Shown here: piece by piece, positions 35,476 to 49,187 of the stretch
How positions within the stretch are numbered: the first letter of the stretch is position 1
Layout of the letters: the number at the start of each line of letters is the position of its first letter
Source of the DNA: Mimachlamys varia
Taxonomy: Eukaryota; Mollusca; Bivalvia; Pectinida; Pectinidae
DNA length: 64,000 nucleotides
NCBI GenBank assembly: GCA_947623455.1
Contig: OX392536.1
Location: forward strand, 38,693,465 to 38,757,464
Direction: 5' to 3'
Notes under the pieces: model-generated
Told to the model about the DNA's origin: nothing
Databases searched by the model: none
What the model saw: only the letters and a program-made list of their open reading frames with translations
Position numbers and translations under genes: made by a program

Positions 35476-36156
35476 ATAAACAAAGCGTTATGATATGGTA
35501 AAATTACAGTATATGCAAAATATTGCCAAGTGCAATTATGCTGATTGTAACTGAAAGGTTATATAGGCAAATAAACTAAACTTAACCATAAAGAATAAAG
35601 TAAGTATATAAGATACAAAGTATAGTGGTTACATGAGAATTCAGTTACACCAAGGACTTAAATAAATTTTATGAGTTACCTAGTAAAGTGGATATATACA
35701 GAAATATATAACGCTATATTTACATGTCGCTGGTACTGGATACAGTAGAGTGATTATATACGAGATATAGTTGTAGAAAATGACTTAAATATGACTACTC
35801 ATTATCTACCGCCAACACCGAACCGTGGCACGGAATATCTATAATCCTATTACTAAACCTTTCTGTCAAAAAAACCTTCTTGTCAATCTGGAATAAGCTC
35901 GACCAAAACCACGGAGATATTTCCATTAATCTTCTTAGAAATCGTTTGATATGGTTCATTATTGGACATGTTTTCGTGAACAGATTTCAATTTTGACGTA
36001 TTATTGTTCTGCCATCAGTCATTACAACAATAACCTTATTACTGAAAAAATAATATTTTCATTCTATTCAATCGTGAACGACCACAGCGCTCAAAACTGT
36101 TAAGCCTTAATCAAAATGTTTTTATTCCTCGCAAAATAATCAGCGGGGTGTCATGT
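35476..36156. other. gene-free stretch
   Basis: AT-rich unique sequence with no long frame or repeat. Confidence 0.4.
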
Positions 36157-36382
36157 CACGTGACCACCTGACACAAGGTGTCATGCTGTGCCCGAGGTCT
36201 GCAACCGAATTGTGACGTCACACTGGTCAGTTCTCTCATTACATATATTGTCCGAAATCCACTGAATGCCCACAGGTAGATTTCTACTTCTCATTAACCG
36301 GCTTGTCCAGCTCATTGTCCTAGAAAATCTGCAACAAACGAGATTTGTTGATTGGGTCATGCGATTATGAGTGGACTATAAA
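36157..36382 (+). promoter_or_regulatory. candidate TATA promoter with E-box and CRE
   Basis: A GTCACGTGAC E-box (core 36157-36162) is followed by CACCTG, a perfect CRE TGACGTCA (36213-36220) and a TATAAA box (36377-36382). About 134 bp after the TATA box comes a consensus splice donor (CTCAG|GTAAGT at 36516), as expected for a short untranslated first exon. CREB/ATF and bHLH factors are the expected binders. The order of elements fits a plus-strand promoter; transcription is inferred. Confidence 0.4.
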
Positions 36383-36406
36383 CTGAACGAGATAGAAAGA
36401 ACTCGT

Positions 36407-36515
36407 TATTATTGGGAAGGTATCTGTGCTGAGCGGACATTTGTTTGTAAGGAAAACAGGCTACTACCAGTATATATACAGTGTGCTTTGGAAATATTAC
36501 ATTAACGTTTCTCAG
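36407..36515 (+). other. candidate non-coding first exon
   Basis: If transcription starts about 30 bp after the TATAAA at 36377, the exon would run to 36515 and end in CTCAG before GTAAGTGTTTTTTATT, a near-ideal donor. It has no useful open frame. The next good plus-strand acceptor with a coding start that I found is at 46254, so it may be the 5' UTR exon of that gene, which would imply an intron of about 9.7 kb. The join is unproven, and a closer first exon is possible (see the acceptor entry). Confidence 0.35.
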
Positions 36516-39500
36516 GTAAGTGTTTTTTATTGTTAATTATATACTTAATCTAATGAATACTCTCAAACATAATGCTTGTGTGTTAAAATATCTTCAAATC
36601 ATATAAATGTCCATTACTTGTTTTGTATCCCCCTATTTATAATGTATATCGGATCTTATACGTCTCTGATCGCATTAATTATTTTCGGTTACTTTGAAAA
36701 AATATAATACAGGTTACCTGTTAAAACTTTCAACAAATTGTCAAATACAATTTTAAAAGATCAAAAACTACATGAAATTGAAAAAAAAAAGTTCATGTCA
36801 TATGAATCTCAATCGATGTCAAATCGTATCCTTCATTTTTTAAGTGACGATGAAAGTTGCAAAACATTTGAATAGTCCGAGTCATTTCTTTCTCTTGTGA
36901 AATCTTTCATGTAGAATAGTTTAAAAATATGAAGATATATATTGCATAGAGTAAATGAATCTGAGAGTGATTATTGGTGACAAACACTGAGATGTGAGGG
37001 ATTTACGAGCTTTAATGACAATTTGTAATAATCTGGCATCCTGATCAGTATTTCCGGTGTCACCTTTTTCGCACTGTGACCGCTGGCGAGTTTCTACTGC
37101 GCGTGAAATATAACGCGCCTGTAGTCAAACTTCATACTACCACGGACTTATCTAAGTCCGTGATACTACAAATTATAATGTTTAAAAATTAGTAAACACA
37201 TTCATGAAATTCGTGGTTAATTATCGGAAAATATATATGTAATTGACAGCTAATTATGCATCGATATGTTGTTACATGGATAGTGACGCCTGAAATGAGG
37301 TTAACAAAACCGCAGGAAAAGTCACTCAGGACTTGAGTCTGACCAGAAATTGTACTTTGTATAAAAGGTCAATTGAACACGCCCAGAACGGGATGATCCT
37401 ATTATCTGAAACAACTAACGGGTACTGGTTTTCCGGACTTCGTTTATTTGCACAAGTTTGAAATAATATTTAAACTTGTACTTAATCAGACTAAGGGTGC
37501 CAATCAGTGACCCCGGCCAGGTGTGCACAGGTAAAACATGTGAAGCGTGGGATTTCGCGGGAAACCCGAAATCCTATAGTTTATCAAAATATTTCTATTT
37601 CTATTTATCTTTTGGATTTTAAATCAGCTACATGATTTTATTTGTTGTCTACAACTATGCATGTAACGACAGGTATTTTAGCATAAACTGGATCAAACCA
37701 TATCCTCGTTCATATTATCTATCGAAAAAAAACTTGGAAGTTCTATTTTATATCATCCATGAAAATTTCTCCGACTGCGTATATGTAATAACACATAACC
37801 GCCTATTAGTTGACCCAACACATGCCGTGAAGTATTGAAATAGTTCACTCTGATAAGGCAATCTAAAAATACAACACATTAATTGTATTGTAGATAAATA
37901 ACTCACGTATTCCTCCTGATAACTAGCTGTACGTTCGACTTCAGTCCCAGTGACACACGACTTAGTCCCGATAAGTACTGATTACTTCGTCAATCACACA
38001 TCTCTCAAATCACCAATGTCACTTTTATTATATTCCCAATATTATATAATACCAAAGTACCAGCAATGCATTTTAGACATGAATTACATAGCAGCCATAC
38101 TGGTAAACAGTTTTGTTGTCACTAGTAATGTCAGGGCGGTCAACTTTTGACTCTTTGAATTTTCTTCAAAGGGTGTTAGTGTTATGTTCAGTAACCTCCG
38201 ATATCGGAGGAGGGGGGGGGGGGGGGGGAGAGTGACGGGAGTTAAATCATAGTTGGTGCCCCCTGACGTCAGAGGAGGGGGCCCGATGACAGAGTTAAGT
38301 CCGTGTTTGTGTGACAGGTCCGCATACCCCCGTGTCTAAGTAACTCGGCCTACTCTCGAAACCCTCCTCAACAGGTGCGCGCTGGTAACGCGCTTCCATT
38401 TTTGCTCTCAATTAAATTCCTTTGTCAGCCGCTGGTCAATGTTTGAACTGGGGATGAAATGCGTCTATGAAGTAACCTTATATTGGACTAAGCATTGACA
38501 ATGTACTGTGTTTATATTACATGTCCTTCGTAGTATTGACAGTGTGTCCTCTTAAATCAGCTCCTCTGTATATTATCGCGTATTTACATTAAAGCGACAT
38601 GCTCGGTTGCAATCAACTTAAGGTCACAGTCATTATCCGCGAAATGACGAGAAAGTGTCCTATTTCTTATTTTAGAAATGGGTCAAATTTCCGAAAAGTG
38701 ACGGTAAACTCTCGAAATCATGTCTTTGTGTGGCTTTACCAGCGAACGACAAGAGATATTGGATCTGGGCCGGGATTTTTGTAAATCTGCCGATATTGCA
38801 CGTCACAGCAGTATTGTATGGGACATGTTTATTAATTCCCCATATAATTCGCCCAATATTTTCTTAACGCCGCATCGTCAAAAATTTAGATACTTAAAAC
38901 ACAATTCTCTACAAAACTATGCCGTTCATAAAGTTGTTAGGCTTGACAGTATTGCGATACGACGCTAAGACTTTTAACAAACGTAGCTTGATACGCCTCG
39001 ACCATTATTTGCTGAACTGTTTACATATATCAGGAGATGTAAACATGACTGAAGGGCCTGTAGATTTATGTGTAGCCCTGATCGCCGCGCCACAATTATC
39101 CCCTAATACCCAAACAGGGTTGGACATTTAACGTGCGGTAAAGCCAACACCGCCTGAACAGCAAATCGCCCAATGATTATCAATGAGTCTCTATGCCGTC
39201 GCGAATGGCACATAAATTTTCAGATAGCTCATAAATTTGGAGTGGAAGGAATAGTAGTAAAGTTGTGGCACGCGAATTCAGAATAACGTTAACAGTTCAA
39301 CAATATATATACACACCTCGTATGGCTTCTGACATACGGAAGTTGATGATGATGAGCCGACGTCACCTTATATAGGGACTCATGGCTTATGTTAGGAACT
39401 ACCAGGATATAGTACGGCAATAGACAATGCCCGGGGTGGGGGATTGAAGAACAGACACAGGGGTCGATTTAACTAGCTCTTTTTTAAACGTTGCTGCGAG

Positions 39501-42500
39501 TTGTTTTTCATCACCTTTTTGCTTGTTAGGAAAACAAGTCTTTAAAGCTTCTGTTTTCTGGAGCACAAACTTGAAAACGACGGACAAACCGTTTGGGGAT
39601 ATTGTACGCTCACGCTACAGAATTATACGTACAGTGTATATACCACTGAAATGTCTTTTCCCTGGAGTGCAAGCCTTTGTGAAAACCGGGAACCGTTTTG
39701 TCAGGAGCCAATTCAGAAGGCTTCATAGATCATAGTCTAAGAGACACACAGGGTTACAATTACAGTTAAGAAAAGCCCTATATATTTTTTAAATTGAATA
39801 ATCGGGGCCAACCAGCGTATTACCGAGACGTCGGGGTTAGCAAGTTAGCCAGGGAAGACCTTCGGGGACGGGTCGAGCCGAGTAGTATTAATTGGTCCTG
39901 TACTTTTGCAGGGGTAATTGAGATAATAAATGGCCGAGCCAGGGCTGTAATTTTCTCTCCCAGACTAGCGTTCTCATCAAGATCTTTGCAGTGACAGTCC
40001 TAGATTCGCGTTTGTCTTGAAACTGCCTTGCGCAATTTGAATAGTACATTGGTATACAACTAAATGCACATATGTCCATCCAAAATATATACTGGTAACT
40101 AACATCAATAGCAGGCTATTTTATTGTAATGAAAATATCGCTACTGAGCTAAGGGAGACAACGCACTGTCACAAAGGGAGATAACCGTTTCTATGCTCTA
40201 TGCATTTTTCCCAATTTGATCGAGCAGCGGAAGAGATAGAGAACAGCACAGACGCTTTCCGCAGCCAGTTTTAAAGGTTCTACATATTTTACCTGAACTC
40301 TATTGTCATTGTGGCCGTTATCTGAAAAAGAACACTCGTAAAATTTAATTATTTCTCCGATAAACGGCAAACGCATACGCCTGCAAGCTACATTGTCATT
40401 TTCAATGGCGAGAAAATTTGCATGAATGACAAGCAATGACGAGAGTTAGGTGTATATCATAAACGAAATCGGAATAACTAAATCTCATAAAACCTGTTCA
40501 TTGAATAATTATAATAATTGTGTCATCCATTTTTCTTATCGCGCATGTCATCGGCAATAATGGAAGGATACGGCAAAAATCTACCTCCTGCACACGCTTG
40601 AGTTGGTGTGTGACATGACGTGATCAGGGTCATCATAACACTTAAATACGAACCATGTTTATATTCTCTGTATATATCCGATTTTTATGAAAGATTTGTA
40701 AATAGTAATGTTCGGTCTTTAGCCATGGTCCTTTGGTCTCACGCTGAAAGCATTGCCACAGTATGATGCTTCAATGTGTATAATATATTGAATTTATACG
40801 GAATAAGCTGTTTGTTCCTTTCCCTCGTGGAAAATGAACAGATAGGTTATACGTTCTGACATTTCCCACCATTTTGAAATGGACAAATGTTTTGGTAAGA
40901 GCGGCTAATGGAACTGATTATCTGCAGTAATAATTGACTAAATTCCCCCAACTCGTATACATTAACAAATAACAATGCTATTCTATCCCCTGAATAATCC
41001 AATTTTGCTTTCCATAAGAGCGCACACAAGAGAGGGAATGCGATACAATCTCGATCGGCCGTACAGCCTTCCTGGATGTATACAACTTATCGGGTTGTTC
41101 ATATAGCCATATTCAGTTTTATTGTCATTAAAAAGACATTGACATATAGGTTTTAAGGAAAAACTGTTGGCTTGTTAAATGTGTTTGTAAGACATTTAGT
41201 CTACACACTGATATACTTTAATAACCATTTAAAGAGTTTACGATCGCATTCATTGATTATCAATTGTTTAGATTTTTCAAATATTAAAAATAGTGTAAAA
41301 AGCCAAGATTGTTTAGATAAAGTTTTATGCTCTCTTAAATAGCAATTCCGCAGAAAATAGTCTCTATTTAATCGGGAAAATAACTCCACAGAAAAGAGTC
41401 ATTACATAAAAAAGCACAACAATAACGTAATAATTTATTATTTAATGGTTCAAATGTCCAACACTAAAAAGTCATATATAACCATTACACCCGTGAGGGA
41501 TATCTATCTGACGGCGTGTTTGTCCCCTTGGGTGACAATTGGACTGACCCAATCTCTGGTACCAGGATCAACCGACGACTTCATTAATATCACTGTTGGA
41601 GGGGAGGCGAGTGTTCATGTAGTGCTTTGCGCTCTGTGATTATTGCAAATTTTCCGCTTTTGACCACCAAGAGAGACGAGCCGAGTGTTATATAGCGTGT
41701 AGGATACAGTGGGAGTCAGTCGAGTTTTTATAGCGAGCGGCTCAGGCTTCTACAATGAGATTTCTCTCCTAGTAGTCGTCACGTTGTGGAGCGTTACACA
41801 TGACTCGTATATCTACACACGAGTGTTGTGATCTTTCTATTTTATTATAGAAAGACTTTTATTGTAACGTAATTTGTACGTTATAATAGCAATTATCTCG
41901 GATTTCCAGTGAAATGAGGAGGATACAAACCAGTGGATGTAGCGTGCTTGGCCTATGATAGCGGATTTTATGACCGTGTATTACAAGGCATTTAGGATAG
42001 CGGCTTTCTAATTCAAGGTAATTGTTTATTTCAACGACAAGACGCTCCTGAATGTATTGACACAATATTTTATTGGATGAAATTATGTTTAATAATATAA
42101 CTGTGGACCATTATTTTTTTATAATTTGTCACTGTTCTCAATTATACTGTTTAGATACAATATGATACGGTTTAATTGAATTAAATTTGATTGATAATAT
42201 TTTATTATATTTACTTAACCAACTGTCAATATAGACATTGTCCAACTTATACTATATTTACACAGTGATTTGATCGATATTTTCATCCAAAATGTAAGGA
42301 ACCAGATTTAGATATTTGGATTATTTCAGATTATACCTTAATTTTTATACTGTACGATATAATATGTTGCTATTTTCCTGATGAGCGGGCGGTTAACATC
42401 ACTGTTTAAGTTTGAGTTTATAGACCTGGGTTAATACCAGACTGTCTGTAGATCTATAATTCTACACAAACATTTTATTAGGTACACTAGAGACAACCCA

Positions 42501-45500
42501 TCAATCAGGCGCTAACACTTACCTTTGATATCAAACTTTACCTTTTTGACGTCACAGCAATACAAGTACAGGTGTAACGTTCTTATTCTAGATAAGATGT
42601 CATTTAACACGAATTTAACATTTCACATAGAGGGACTTTTTTGTCAATAATTTCTGACCACACTATTGTTTTTAAATATAGAAATACTCAAATAAAATCA
42701 GCTTGTTGTATTTCTCCCCTTTCTGGGCCCTGTGATAATTGCCTTATGTAATCGATCAAATTAAATATAAATGGGCCAAAACAATCCGTCTCCTGATCGT
42801 TAAAACACTGCCTAGCACAGGTGTTTCCGGTAAGACGATGAAATTAGCCACTGATACCGATGTAAAGATGATGACTTATTTTTTTTATTCAAATGAAAAC
42901 TACATAAAATAATGGACAGATTTAATTTGCGATAGTTGATGACTAAATTGCAATAATTTGCTACAATGTTTCGACCGAATTATCATTTTTAATTAACAGT
43001 ATTTGGGATGGCTTTCAGAATTTCTGATTGATATATTTTCTGTGTGTTTCGGTCCCAATGTAGCTCTAAACAACGTAATAGTTAGGGGAAGGTACGTTCT
43101 GGTCCCTAACAACGATCTCTCGCTAAATAAAGGTCACATTTATGAGTAACTGTCAATCATTTGCATAAATAGTAAAATGCTCAACGCTGAACTTTGGTGA
43201 ATTTTAAAATATTTTTGAGAGAGTAAGGAGTTCATACAGACCCTAAGCCCCGGTCTTTGTCGCATTGTGACCCAGTGGTACGTGGACAGACCCTGAATAG
43301 GTGATTTTAGGGAGGCCTTTGACTAGAGAATAATCAGCAGATACAATCGGTATAATCTAGCACCCTTTTATCTATGTGTGTCCGCAGTAATCGAATCTGA
43401 TTACCTCGCACTCAATTTTCTCCGGGCGAAATTATTTGATTCAGACCGCCTTCGATAACGGTAATTGTAGAAGGAAATAAGACAGTGTTGAAAACCCTGA
43501 CCCCGGGGCAGACCCGTCAAATATTGCTAACTACGTCCCGATATCTATAACACATATATATATATATCACTACTCACGTGAAAGCTGTAAGAAAAAGGTT
43601 TCTCCGGGATTAGGTCTTGAAACTAAAATAATTTCAGTCTTTCGTAGTCCAAAATTAATTTTGCCCTGGGCGTTAGATTGGTAAAGAAAACGGATCACAA
43701 CTGAAGTCAACATTTACGGTGAAGTGAGTTTTTGTTTTTCTATCTTTTAGTCATCGTTCTAATCTCTGTAAATACGTATATAAATTATTTCACGTGTTTT
43801 AAGTTTCCTCCACTGAGGACAACGACAAACCGATTATACTGTTATAATGCCAATAACATTAAGGGTGAGTTATTATTATGTCGAATCTAAATGATTTATT
43901 CATCCGATTTCCAGTTTCGTGTAATTGGATTAAAAAGATTTAGATCTAGAATAAGATACCGGAAAATCAATAAATTAGCTGTAGTTGTTTCATAATGGAC
44001 TCCATTCCGGCCATAATGCACCCCCAATATATTCTGTGTCTGATTTTATAATTGATATTTTAATTATTCAAAAGTCTTTTGAAAATCTTGATTGATATGT
44101 TCAGTGTGTGCTTAAGTTATAATCGTATATATAAATGCATAGAGAAGTTGTTTACAATATAAAAGCCACATGTGGAAAACTCCATGAAAAAGACATCGCT
44201 GATATAATAACTAGCCACCTACAGCCTATATAAACTGTACCCGGTGCACTTTATAATAAAAACCATATTAAATCAGTTCCTTCTCTTACCATTGAAGAGA
44301 CACAATGATCGGCCACAGAAAGTTTGGGAGTTCCGCCGGCTTTCAATCCAGAAATTCAATAAGCCGAGTGCCGGTGTTCAGGGTGAACTAAACCCGCCTG
44401 GACATTTCAATATTCATGTGGATTATAACTTCATTAAATTCATGCACCAGAAAATGATAGAGTTGTAAATGGCTTTAAAGTGATTTCGTGTTTACGTTTG
44501 TCTACTTGAGTAGTCGCTGCATGCTTGGTAGACGATATCGAATAAAATGTAATGATTATTCTAGTTTACTAGGAGATCGATCGTGTGTGTCTCTGTATTA
44601 GGCGAACGACTTCGATCTATCCGATCTAGTTTGTATACAACGATACAATTTTTCCCACGTGCGTTTGTGATGGAGATGAGTTTATATATACAAAAAAATC
44701 CTTTATATTTATAAAAACGTCACTCGTAACGTATTTATCTCTCACTTAATTCAGCGCGAGTTTTCCTGATGTACGTACAAGCAAAAAATGTGTTTATAAT
44801 CTAAGAAAAGTTGTAAGTTGTAGATAATCCAATGTTGTAATATGGAAAAAATGTGTATATCTTTGAAAAAATGTGCGCTAGGCAATCTCAATCTTGTCGT
44901 ACTGGCTGGGTATAGAACCGACGAGTCTCGACTATTCAATTGGATTGAAGTACCCCCTCGCCGTCAAAGTTGATAGCGTAAAAATTACCATGCAAAAATA
45001 TCGCACGTGCTGCGTTTTCGTGTTAAAAATCTCAAGTTAACTTTCTTTCAAATCTTGACTAAAATATAATATTTTATAGCTATGATGAAGAATATCTAGA
45101 AAATAATTATACGGTCCCGTGTCAGCCAAAAAGCAGCGGGAGTTCCTTAGCGGGGGAGGATGGAGTAGGGGTTTAGAGGCGAGCGTTAATGGTCCAATGT
45201 GGCCTTGCTATTAGCAGGGACGGGAAATTCATTACGCGCGCTCGCGGACTAGGTCTTCGAGCGTTGATTCGATAAGTATATATACAAGATATGCCTCCTA
45301 CATACATATCAACGAAAACAGCGCGGGAAAATGTCAGAAACATGTTGACAAAAATTGTAAAAGGTTCGAAATAATCTATTAGTTGGATTTTAGCTGGTGA
45401 AAACTCGAGTTCGGTTCTGCCCCGGCAAAAGCGCGAACCATGATGAATCCAAACTATAACCAAAAGTGTACATGTTTCAACAGAGAAGGTACCAAGAAAA

Positions 45501-46253
45501 GTTCATGAAGTCGAAACCGTTCCTATAATGAGAATTTAACAAGCGGTCAAGTTCTTTATACTAGGTGTTGAAATATCCTATGGTTCATGTGAACATGTAT
45601 GTATTACCCACGGGATTATCTAGGAATGTGGGTATCGGAGCGATGTAGCAAGACTTTGAGGCCAACTCGACAGAGTAGGGCCACATCAGGAGCCGACTTG
45701 TAATGGAATCTTCAAACCAACGATGATTGACAACTCCGGGACCATCAGGCGTGATAGTGAACAACAACACCGGAAGTGCGCGGACAGGTCTCGACACCGC
45801 TAACAAGTTCCCGTGTTGTCAGTTTCACTACTATGTACATTTTTACATTCTTTCATTTTTTCTTTAACAAGTTTGGTGTGAAGCACGTGCGGGTTTTCAA
45901 TCTCCCGTGATTCTGACGTTATCAAAAACATCAAAACTTGACACTACTTCTGCAGCTAGTGTAGCAAGGCTTTGTGTTTCCGCGTAAAACCCAATTTGTC
46001 ATGGAAACAGATTACTGAAGACGAGATCGGAACGATTTGAGCATGTGTTTTGTTTTATAATGTTGAATGTTGAGTGTATGAACATTCGGTCTGGCTGTGT
46101 AAACTGTGTTTCAACTCTAACACCAGAGGTCAGTCATCAACTTTCACGGACAGGAACACGTGTTTTAAAAATTTGAAATGTCGGACACTCCAAACTTTTT
46201 GAAGATTTATATTTCGACTTTGTATTAATTTAACTTTTCTGTTTTGATCACAG
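36516..46253. other. gene-free stretch, possibly a 5' UTR intron
   Basis: No convincing coding exon is seen in 9.7 kb. Small features are a 22-bp near-perfect palindrome at 37141-37162 (CACGGACTTA, two bases, TAAGTCCGTG) and a 16-bp palindrome followed by a G17 run at 38195-38228. There are also AAGGGAGA-type motifs at 40151 and 40174, a TA run near 43553 and a donor-like GTGAGT at 43865. Frames of 60-96 codons, such as minus 45173-45463 and 40191-40436, lack family resemblance. A relatively CpG-rich patch lies at about 45120-45280 with a TATATATA at about 45277; it could be an alternative promoter. Confidence 0.4.
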
Positions 46254-46275
46254 AACGGTTCGGAGACGAAGCACC
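46251..46275 (+). promoter_or_regulatory. splice acceptor and 5' UTR of the signal-peptide exon
   Basis: A pyrimidine-rich tract with a plausible branch-point (TTAATTTAAC, then CTTTTCTGTTTTGATCACAG) ends in AG at 46253. The 22 bases 46254-46275 would be 5' UTR directly ahead of the start codon. Upstream partners could be the exon at 36407-36515, or a nearer one ending at AGAG|GTCAGT near 46126. An unspliced leader is also possible. Confidence 0.55.
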
Positions 46276-46339
46276 ATGGTTAGGATGGATACACTAGGGG
46301 TGCTGGTGGTATTGACTTTGGGATTTGTAACGGCTAACG
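46276..46339 (+). CDS. first coding exon with signal peptide, secreted or membrane protein
   Basis: ATG at 46276 sits in a strong start context (GCACCATGG: C at -1, A at -3 and G at +4). The 21 codons read MVRMD, then a hydrophobic core LGVLVVLTLGFV, then TAN, a standard eukaryotic secretion signal with a small-residue cleavage zone (VTA). The exon ends AACG with the donor GTAAGT at 46340, splitting a Gly codon (phase 1). A signal-peptide exon followed by a phase-1 intron is typical of multidomain extracellular proteins and receptors built from phase-1 modules. The acceptor at 46253 supports the left edge. The rest of the gene is not visible: no further exon was found before the window ends, so the first coding intron is at least about 17.6 kb. 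The family cannot be determined from a signal peptide alone. An in-frame second ATG at codon 4 could also initiate. Confidence 0.65.
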
Positions 46340-49163
46340 GTAAGTAATCAACCCATTATCTAATTATCTTATCGGACTGATATTAACTTAAGCATATAAA
46401 AAGCCCCCTTATTCCAACTCGGACAAAACATGAAGGAACCTTCTCTTTTTTATCTTGTTTATAAATAAAATAGAACACATATGATTGTTAAAGCCCACCC
46501 ATTTCAAAATGTACGGGAAGGTGATAAAAAAGGGAAATGGCGGGTCTCATTACAAAGTTAAATAATTGTTTAGAAATTACATAAGCTCACCCAGGCTGGC
46601 TGTCTGTCTATAGACACTAAATGTCTCTTATTGACAGAAAAAGACACAATTTTCTCTTCTCTATCGCTTCAAAATATCTAAGAATATAGGAAATCCTTTG
46701 AGACGGTAATGGAATCTATATAGTTGTATCATATTTACTGATAGGAGAAGTTAAGTGTTTGCAAATTTATACCAGAATACCCAGGGGATACGTAACTTCA
46801 AACAAAGTGCCGTTTTAAACGCTGTCATTAAACAGACATTTTAAACTTTTTAAAGTTTTTCTTCTCACCCAACTTCTTCAGGAAGATTATTTTTTAACTT
46901 AACAGTGAGATGTTTCCTAGTGGTACTGGTAGGAGAGAAACAGCTATCTCTTACTGAGAGTTGATATTTCATAAATTCAGGGCAATTATTTAAACAATAC
47001 AGTGTATCAATTAAAAGTACAATGTCCTATTGAACATTTTACAATTAAACATAAAAAATAAAAGGCAATACAATTTAATTACTCCTAGCTTATGTACCCC
47101 TTTATAATTAAACTGAAAGTACCCAGTCATTGATTTGGTAAGGCTTAACTGTGAAATGAGGGGAGAATGGGTTACCGAAAGGATCAAAAGATTTGGTGTT
47201 ACTTATCACAACAGTTGTAACAAGAGAAATGCTTGACCACTGCATATTTTCAAGTGGTCAAACAATATTCCTGATCATAATTGACCAACATCCTGCCTGG
47301 ACAAACATACCAAATTGAATACTACAGCCTTAATTTCCATATTAATGAGATGGAATGGCTGTGTTCTGTGTGAACCAGGTGCTCTCTGTGTACCTTGCTG
47401 ATTACTGGGCCATTTGACACTGGCTCAATAACAGGTTATGATCTCTGATGAAGGTCAGAGGTCAAGTAATGATGAGGATATTTCAGCATCTGTACCATAT
47501 ACATTAGCTGGATTGTTTGATGGGATGTCTCTGCCAGATTACTGATAATTACTGGGTCAGTCCCTCCATCACAAGGTCATCTCCAGTGAGGAGAGCAAGT
47601 CATGAATAATTGATAGAGTGTACTGAGGTCTGCCAGAGATATTAGGGATGTAAATTATAAACTTTTACACCAGAATCGGGCTGGGGATGGCTTTGAAACG
47701 TGACTTGGCTAGAGTTAACATAGGTAGGGATAAGACATGATGTCTACTTCACTAAGAAAAGTGCTAGTGATTAAAATAAAATTACCTCTGATACATGTTC
47801 TAAATAAACCATGCTCCTTTGTTAAAATGTCTTTAATTTTCAAATTTAAATTAAAATGTTCTTCGGTTATCTGGGAATGTGGGCATGGTTATTTCCTGTT
47901 TGTGGGGATCAGTCCAGGGGATCCAAACACACCAACTCTCTGTTGTTCTTATCCAGTTTTATAAATAAGTTTTACATGAAAATTAATATTATCCATAAAG
48001 GTAGTCATAACTTAAAACAGAGGCTCCTTTTATTCTATAACTGTAATACAAACTTGTGTTCATATATAACTCGTACTGGAGACAAGAGTGCGAGACGCTG
48101 AGAGGGGAGTCTCACTTAGAAACATGTACCGTTAGTTTAATTTGAAACAGTATTAAAAAAAAAAATAAAGATTTTTCCGTATATTTTAGATATCTCAATT
48201 GAGTTTACCATGATCAAATTGTTAAAGCGTATTGTTAAGTGTGTAATTTGTACTATAAACAAATAAAAAAGTTCGGTAATTGGTTTTGAAATTTTCATTC
48301 AGTTTTTCGTAGGTACGTATTGCATTAAACTAAAATTATCTGATGTAATGAACGAAAGTCAATGTAGAGATTTCCCTGCGGAAGATCTAAATATAGAGCT
48401 GCAGAGTAAAGTGTATAATGTACTGGTATGTGGGAATTTCCTATTTGTTGGCAGCAGGTTGCGATGTGTTTGGCCCGGGATGGGAGGGATCGACTAATTG
48501 GTGGGTCTCAGATCTGAGCTTATCATGTCATCATGTACTGTACATAATTCCCTTTATATATAAATATATTACTTAAGTTATTTACATTACTATATGACAC
48601 TTGGCAGCCCCAATATAATGGCGTAAATTAAAACAGATTTCATTAATTTGATTTAATTATAGGTGTAATATTCACCAGGTAATGAGTTTAGTGAATGGAG
48701 TATCTTGTCTGGAGCAAAGAGAAATGGAACGAGAAATTATACGTAAAGTCCAGGCCAGCGATAATTATACCTATCAATGTATAGACGGGACATAAAGCCA
48801 GCGAATTTATACCCAGATTCAGGGTAAACTGTTCAATGTTATATTTAATTTATTTTTTTTATTAAAAATAAGAGCAGATGATCAAATTAGCTGCTTTAAA
48901 ATTCATGTGTCTTATTCTTCTGCTGTGATACTTTTGAAGATTTAATTTTTTTCATTTCTTATATTTAAAACCACTAATGCCACAATAAGACATATCGGTA
49001 ACTGTATTTATAGTCAGACTATATTTAATTCTGATCTACGTGTCTAGTCAGATACCTGTCTTTTCTGTAAAAGAGAAGTTCAGTTTGTAAATGTACCTCT
49101 CATTACATATGTATTCTGGTAAGCAGACCAGGACTCCGTTGAAGCTCCCTGTTAGCCTCTGGT

Positions 49164-49187
49164 CCCCCTGGGACCCTCCCCCTCCCC
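49164..49187 (-). other. G-quadruplex motif
   Basis: On the minus strand the sequence reads GGGGAGGGGGAGGG, then TCCCA, then GGGGG: four G runs of three or more with loops of 1, 1 and 5 bases. On the transcribed plus strand of the presumed intron it is C-rich. Confidence 0.7.

Noticed and set aside
40191..40436. Minus-strand frame with a possible donor (CAG|GTAAAA near 40290)
   Set aside because: The donor is mediocre, no partner exon is visible and no family is recognised.
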